Shown here: piece by piece, positions 6,797 to 10,209 of the stretch
How the letters are laid out: each line of letters begins with the position of its first letter
How positions within the stretch are numbered: position 1 is the stretch's first letter
NCBI GenBank assembly: GCA_002083475.1
Contig: LWDI01000025.1
Location: 356-10,564, forward strand
Reading direction: 5' to 3'
Origin: Proteobacteria bacterium SG_bin5
GTDB lineage: Bacteria > Pseudomonadota > Alphaproteobacteria > Sphingomonadales > Sphingomonadaceae
DNA length: 10,209 nucleotides
Position numbers and translations under genes: made by a program
The notes under the pieces: generated by a model
The model's database searches: none
Told to the model about the DNA's origin: nothing
What the model saw: only the letters and a program-made list of their open reading frames with translations

Positions 6797-6826
6797 CGAT
6801 GTGGCGCGGCGGGCGGTGAATGCAAG
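6797..6826 (-). promoter_or_regulatory. Candidate sigma-32 (RpoH) promoter of hslVU
   Basis: On the minus strand CTTGCAT (6826-6820) is followed after 15 bases by CCACATCG (6804-6797). This resembles the enterobacterial heat-shock consensus CTTGAAA-N13-15-CCCCATNT, with the CTTG and most of the CCCCAT core kept. hslVU is a classical RpoH-controlled operon, so the position fits. Transcription would start within a few bases of the hslV ATG at 6790. The assignment rests on motif matching alone in GC-rich DNA. Confidence 0.45.
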
Positions 6827-6844
6827 TGGGGCTCGGCCGCGCGC

Positions 6845-8377
6845 CTATTTCGCGATGCGCCGCTCGAGCCAGGCCGCCGCTTCATCGGGGCTCTTCTTAT
6901 CCGCATCGCGGTCGACCAGCAGATTGGCCTCGCGCATCGCCTCGACCGAAATCGCCCCCACCAGCCCTTGCAGCGCCCCCACGAAGCGCGCGTCGCCGGC
7001 ATGGGCGCGCCCCACGAGCAGCACCGCGTCATAGCCCGGGATCGCGCCCTTGGGGTCGCTCAGCACCGTCAGCTTTTGCGCGGCGATCCGCCCGTCGGAG
7101 GAGAAAGCGGTGATCACGTCCGCCGCGCCGCTCGCGACCGCGCGGTACATGAAGGTCGGCGCATAGGCCTGGGTCGCGCGGAAGCGCAAAGGGTAAGCGC
7201 GCTTCACCGCCGCCCATTCGGGCCGCTCCAGAAATTCCAAATCCGAGCCGAGCTCGAGCGCGGGGGCCTGGGCGACCAGATCGTCGAGGCTCGCGATTCC
7301 GCGCCGCCGCGCGACGTCGCCGCGCATCGCGAAGGCATAGGCATTTTCGAACCCCAAGGCGCCCAGCAACCGCACGCCATGCGTGCGCGCCACCCAATCG
7401 CCCACCTGCCGCACGATCTCGGCCCGCGCGGGCACGTCCTGGCGCTTCATTTCGTTGGTGAAGATCGTGCCCGAATAATCGACGTACACGTCGATATCGC
7501 CCCCCGCCAACGCGCCGAACACCACCGCCGAGCCGAGCCCCTCGCGGTAATTCACGCGGTAGCCCGCGCGTTCGAGCCGGTGGCCGATCAGGCGGGCGAG
7601 GATATATTGCTCGCCGAAACCCTTGGCGCCGACCGTAACGCTCGGCCGCCCGCTCGGCATCGCGGGCGCCAAAGCGGCGAGGATGCCCGCCGCGAGCACC
7701 GCCAGCGCGACGAACGCGCGCACCCGCCGGCGCATCGCGATGCCGTGCTCGATCACCCCGAGCAGCGCGTCGACCGACAGCGCGAGCCCCGCCGCCGCCA
7801 GGCACCCGGCGAGCACCAGCGCCCAATTTTGCGTCTGGAGTCCGGCGAAGATCATGTCGCCGAGCGAGGGCTGGCCGACCGTGGTCGAGAGCGTCGCCGC
7901 GCCGATCGTCCAAACGGCGGCGGTTCGTACCCCCGCCATCAGCACGGGCGAGACCAAGGGCGCCTCGATCAGCAGCAATTTCTGCCAGGCGGTCATGCCG
8001 ACGCCATCGGCCGCCTCGATCACCGCGGGGTCGAGGCCGTGGAGCCCCGTCACCGTGTTCCGCAAGATCGGCAGCACCGCGTAGAGCGTCAGCGCGAGCA
8101 CCGAGGGGAGGAAGCCTAGCGCCGGAATCCCCCCGCCGACGGCCGCCGAAAGCGACAGCAGCAGCGGATAGAAAAGCGCGAGCAAGGCGAGGCTCGGGAT
8201 GGTTTGCACGAGACTCGCGAAACCGAGCGCGGCGCGCGCGATCCCCGGCCGCCGCGCCGACCAGATCGCGAGCGGCAGGCTGATGACGAGCCCGAGCAGG
8301 ATCGCGGTCGCCGCCAGCAGCAAATGCGCGGCGAGCAGATCGGGCACGCGCTTCAGCGCTTCGAGAAACGGGCTCAT
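6845..8377 (-). CDS. Osmoprotectant-type ABC importer: permease fused to substrate-binding domain
   Basis: This 510-residue protein joins two importer parts in one chain. Residues 1-205 are a multi-helix permease of the OpuC/ProW/YehW type. The ATPase-contact loop is near 121-140 (EAADGVGMTAWQKLLLIEAP). A hydrophobic segment at about 220-239 links to a periplasmic binding domain of the OpuCC/ProX/YehZ type at about 246-510. That domain includes VGAKGFGEQYILARL (249-263), DVYVDYSGT (296-304) and SSDGR (426-430). Related systems import glycine betaine, choline, carnitine or similar quaternary amines; the ligand here is not proven. Fusion of permease and binding domain is known in other family members, for example some Gram-positive and Helicobacter systems. 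The start codon overlaps the ATPase stop as ATGA, which points to translational coupling. The gene is the second and last of the operon. Confidence 0.93.
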   Translation of the reverse strand: MSPFLEALKRVPDLLAAHLLLAATAILLGLVISLPLAIWSARRPGIARAALGFASLVQTIPSLALLALFYPLLLSLSAAVGGGIPALGFLPSVLALTLYAVLPILRNTVTGLHGLDPAVIEAADGVGMTAWQKLLLIEAPLVSPVLMAGVRTAAVWTIGAATLSTTVGQPSLGDMIFAGLQTQNWALVLAGCLAAAGLALSVDALLGVIEHGIAMRRRVRAFVALAVLAAGILAALAPAMPSGRPSVTVGAKGFGEQYILARLIGHRLERAGYRVNYREGLGSAVVFGALAGGDIDVYVDYSGTIFTNEMKRQDVPARAEIVRQVGDWVARTHGVRLLGALGFENAYAFAMRGDVARRRGIASLDDLVAQAPALELGSDLEFLERPEWAAVKRAYPLRFRATQAYAPTFMYRAVASGAADVITAFSSDGRIAAQKLTVLSDPKGAIPGYDAVLLVGRAHAGDARFVGALQGLVGAISVEAMREANLLVDRDADKKSPDEAAAWLERRIAK

Positions 8378-9141
8378 CCGCCCGCCTCGAGCCGTTGGAG
8401 CGCACGCGCCTGTTCGCGCGGCACCGCGACCAATGCCGCCGCCTCGGGCCCGCCCTCGCCCTTGATCAGCGCGCGCGGCGTGGCGTCGGCCGCGATGCGA
8501 CCGGCGGCCATCACCAGCACGCGATCGGCGAGCAGCAGCGCCTCGGCCATGTCATGCGTCACCATGATCGTGGTGAGGCCGAGCCGATCGTGCAGCGCGC
8601 GGATCGCCTGCCCCAGCGAATCGCGCGTCACCGGATCGAGCGCGCCGAACGGCTCGTCCATCAGCAGCAGCCCCGGCTCGGTCGCGAGCGCGCGCGCGAC
8701 GCCCACCCGCTGGCGCTGCCCGCCCGACAACGCCTCGGGCAAGCGCGCGGCGAAGGCGCGCGGCAGCTCGACCAGATCGAGCAATTGGTCGACGCGCTCG
8801 CGATGGTCCTTGAGCCCCGCCAGACGCCGGCCGATCGCGATATTCTCCCCCACGGTGAAATGCGGGAACAGCCCGACGTTCTGGAAAATATAGCCGATGC
8901 CGCGCCGCAGCCGGGGCACGTCTTGCGCGGTCACGTCTTGGCCGTCGATCAGCACGCGTCCGGTCGAGGGCTCGATCAACCGGTTGATCATCTTGAGCAA
9001 GGTCGATTTGCCCGAGCCCGAGGCGCCGACCAACGCGACGAAACTCCCCGCCGCGACCGACAGGCTGACGCCGGCCACGGCCTCGGTCGCGCCATAGCTT
9101 TTGCCGACCGCGTCGAAGCTGACCGTGGGACCCTTGGGCAT
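8374..9141 (-). CDS. Osmoprotectant-type ABC importer ATPase (OpuCA/ProV-like, without CBS domains)
   Basis: The 255-residue cytosolic protein is the nucleotide-binding subunit that drives the fused permease/binding protein encoded next. Walker A (GASGSGKST) is at 39-47, the Q-loop Gln at 87 (IFQNVGLFPHFTV), the signature LSGGQ at 138-142, Walker B (LLLMDEP) at 158-164 and the switch His at 196 (VTHDMAEA). NRLIEPSTG (53-61) is typical of the glycine betaine/choline group. Many OpuA/OpuC/ProV ATPases are about 400 residues long and carry C-terminal CBS domains that sense ionic strength. This one ends after the core, so it may lack that osmotic gate, as YehX-type ATPases do. It is the first gene of a two-gene operon. 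The ribosome site is weak. The dehydrogenase gene is divergent, 100 bases away. Confidence 0.94.
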   Translation of the reverse strand: MPKGPTVSFDAVGKSYGATEAVAGVSLSVAAGSFVALVGASGSGKSTLLKMINRLIEPSTGRVLIDGQDVTAQDVPRLRRGIGYIFQNVGLFPHFTVGENIAIGRRLAGLKDHRERVDQLLDLVELPRAFAARLPEALSGGQRQRVGVARALATEPGLLLMDEPFGALDPVTRDSLGQAIRALHDRLGLTTIMVTHDMAEALLLADRVLVMAAGRIAADATPRALIKGEGGPEAAALVAVPREQARALQRLEAGG

Positions 9142-9168
9142 CGCCGCCGGTGATGCGGGATCGCTCCG

Positions 9169-9193
9169 CGCGCGTCAAATGAAGCTACGCGCG
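9169..9193. repeat. Inverted repeat in the gap between the ABC operon and the dehydrogenase
   Basis: CGCGCGT at 9169-9175 and ACGCGCG at 9187-9193 form a perfect 7-bp inverted repeat with an 11-base spacer, near the middle of the 100-bp divergent gap. The layout would suit an operator shared by both genes. The arms are simple CG alternations that are frequent in this genome, so the call is weak. Confidence 0.25.
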
Positions 9194-9241
9194 GGCCGCG
9201 CTTTGCGGCATGAACCGGCAAAGGCTGAATCGGGGGCATGC

Positions 9242-10018
9242 ATGAAGAAGATTTTCATCACCGGCGGCGGATCGGGGATCGGCGCCGCGACCGCGCGGCT
9301 GTTCGCGGGGCGCGGCTGGGCGGTGGGGCTGGGCGACGTGAACGCCGCCGCCCTCGCCGCGACCGCCGCCGCGCTGCCGGCGGGCGCCAAGACCTACCCA
9401 ATCGACGTGCGCGACCGCGACGCCTTCGCCGCCGCCCTCGCCGATTTCGCGGGCGCCGAGGGCGCGATCGACGTGATGATGAACAACGCCGGCATCGCGG
9501 TGGGCGGCACGCTCGCCGCCAATGGCTGGGACGAGATCGACCGCGTCGTCGGCATCAATTTGATGGGCGTGGTGAACGGCGCGAAGCTCGCGCATCCCTA
9601 TTTGAAGGCGGCGCGCGGCTGTTTGCTCAACATATCGTCGGCGGCGGGGATTTATGGCGGCCCCGGCATCGGCATTTACGCCGCGACCAAATTCGCGGTG
9701 CGCGGGCTGACCGAATCGCTCGACGGCGAATGGGCGGCGGACGGCGTGCGGGTGCGCAGCCTGATGCCGAGCTTCATCGACACGCCTTTGCTCGAAGCGG
9801 GCATCGCCGGCACCAATTACAGCGTGCGCCAGACGGTGACGGCGGGGGGGCTGGAGATCACCCCGGTCGAACGCGTCGCCGAGGCGGCGTGGGCGGCGGT
9901 GCATGGCGCGCGGCTCCACACCCCCGTCGGCAAGACCGCCAAGCGCCTCGCCTTCGCCGCGCGCTGGATGCCGGGCGCCCTGCGCAAGCAAATGGGGCGG
10001 CGGGGGCTGGCGGGGTAA
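9242..10018 (+). CDS. Classical short-chain dehydrogenase/reductase (SDR)
   Basis: The 258-residue protein is a Rossmann-fold NAD(P)-dependent oxidoreductase. TGGGSGIG at 7-14 is the cofactor-binding glycine motif. Asp32 at the end of the second strand (LGDVN) suggests NAD(H) over NADP(H). NNAG is at 81-84. The catalytic set is Asn106, Ser133, Tyr146 and Lys150 (YAATK). The length is normal for the classical SDR family; the substrate cannot be read from the sequence. The ATG at 9242 is chosen because the protein begins directly with the first beta strand (MKKIFITGGG). An in-frame ATG at 9101 would add 47 unsupported residues reading antisense into the ATPase gene. GGGGG lies a few bases upstream as a poor ribosome site. 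The gene ends seven bases from the convergent pterin dehydratase. Confidence 0.95.
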   Translation: MKKIFITGGGSGIGAATARLFAGRGWAVGLGDVNAAALAATAAALPAGAKTYPIDVRDRDAFAAALADFAGAEGAIDVMMNNAGIAVGGTLAANGWDEIDRVVGINLMGVVNGAKLAHPYLKAARGCLLNISSAAGIYGGPGIGIYAATKFAVRGLTESLDGEWAADGVRVRSLMPSFIDTPLLEAGIAGTNYSVRQTVTAGGLEITPVERVAEAAWAAVHGARLHTPVGKTAKRLAFAARWMPGALRKQMGRRGLAG

Positions 10019-10025
10019 GCGCGCG

Positions 10026-10209
10026 CTATTCCAGCAGCGCGTCGATCGCTTGGGCGAGCTCGATATCGCGGCCCGAAAGCCCGCCCGCGTCGTGGGTGGT
10101 TAGCAATATCTCGACCCGGTTCCACACGTTCGACCATTCGGGGTGGTGATAGGCCTTCTCCGCGAGCAACGCCACGCGCGTCATGAAGGCAAAGGCCTCG
10201 CTGAAATCG
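10026..10209 (-). CDS. Pterin-4a-carbinolamine dehydratase, C-terminal part (partial, runs off right edge)
   Basis: The minus strand gives 60 codons ending in TAG at 10028-10026, and the N-terminus lies beyond the window. The segment EKAYHHPEWSNVWNRVEI contains the family's conserved His-His-Pro active-site motif. It is followed by the usual tail TTHDAGGLSGRDIELAQAID. The enzyme (4a-hydroxytetrahydrobiopterin dehydratase, PhhB/DCoH family) dehydrates the carbinolamine formed by pterin-dependent hydroxylases and so recycles the pterin cofactor. Whole family members are about 95-110 residues, so somewhat over half is seen. No phenylalanine hydroxylase gene is in view, so its metabolic partner is unknown. 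Confidence 0.92.
   Translation of the reverse strand, partial: DFSEAFAFMTRVALLAEKAYHHPEWSNVWNRVEILLTTHDAGGLSGRDIELAQAIDALLE

Noticed and set aside
6791..6844. A terminator between the ABC importer operon and hslV.
   Set aside because: There is some GC-rich self-complementarity but no stable stem followed by a T-run on the minus strand.
5276..8119. A 947-codon plus-strand open frame spanning the antisense of hslU, hslV and most of the permease fusion.
   Set aside because: It lies opposite three clearly recognisable genes and runs straight through the intergenic hairpin repeat. Its product is a low-complexity Arg/His/Ala-rich chain with no domain. High GC content removes stop codons from antisense frames.
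9101..9241. An N-terminal extension of the SDR from an ATG at 9101.
   Set aside because: It would overlap the ATPase gene on the other strand and put 47 residues before the first beta strand, where classical SDRs begin.

Overview
The window is a stretch of GC-rich, densely packed chromosomal DNA from an alphaproteobacterium, most likely of the order Sphingomonadales. The main pointers are the high GC content, the GlnD and HslVU sequences, and an intergenic hairpin repeat with a GCGAAAGC core of the kind scattered through sphingomonad genomes. Ten protein-coding genes are supported, two of them cut by the window edges. No rRNA, tRNA, CRISPR array, transposase, prophage or integrase gene is visible. 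This looks like core genome, not an accessory island.

Left part (1-4852). A membrane protein with about five transmembrane helices and a coiled-coil linker runs off the left edge on the minus strand. Its output domain lies outside the window. It is divergent from glnD, which encodes the bifunctional uridylyltransferase/uridylyl-removing nitrogen sensor. The 174-bp gap between them holds a symmetric TTAA pair that includes a CtrA-like half-site. Converging on glnD is a small beta-class carbonic anhydrase gene, and divergent from that is a small VOC (glyoxalase-fold) protein gene.

Middle (4847-6790). The ATP-dependent protease genes hslV and hslU lie on the minus strand. They are separated by 97 bp that contain an inverted pair of GAAA-loop hairpins. 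A sigma-32-like promoter can be drawn directly in front of hslV. The hslU stop codon overlaps the stop codon of the convergent VOC gene.

Right part (6845-10209). An ABC importer operon of the osmoprotectant/quaternary-amine (OpuC/ProVWX/YehXYZ) type lies on the minus strand. It encodes an ATPase followed, with an ATGA overlap, by a permease fused to its substrate-binding domain. Divergent from it is a classical short-chain dehydrogenase/reductase. The C-terminal part of a pterin-4a-carbinolamine dehydratase enters from the right edge.

The genes belong to unrelated housekeeping roles: nitrogen sensing, CO2/bicarbonate, proteolysis, solute uptake and pterin recycling. No multi-gene novel system is evident. 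The points of most interest are regulatory: the hairpin pair inside hslVU, the heat-shock-like promoter that would give a near-leaderless hslV mRNA, and the TTAA pair in front of the membrane sensor.
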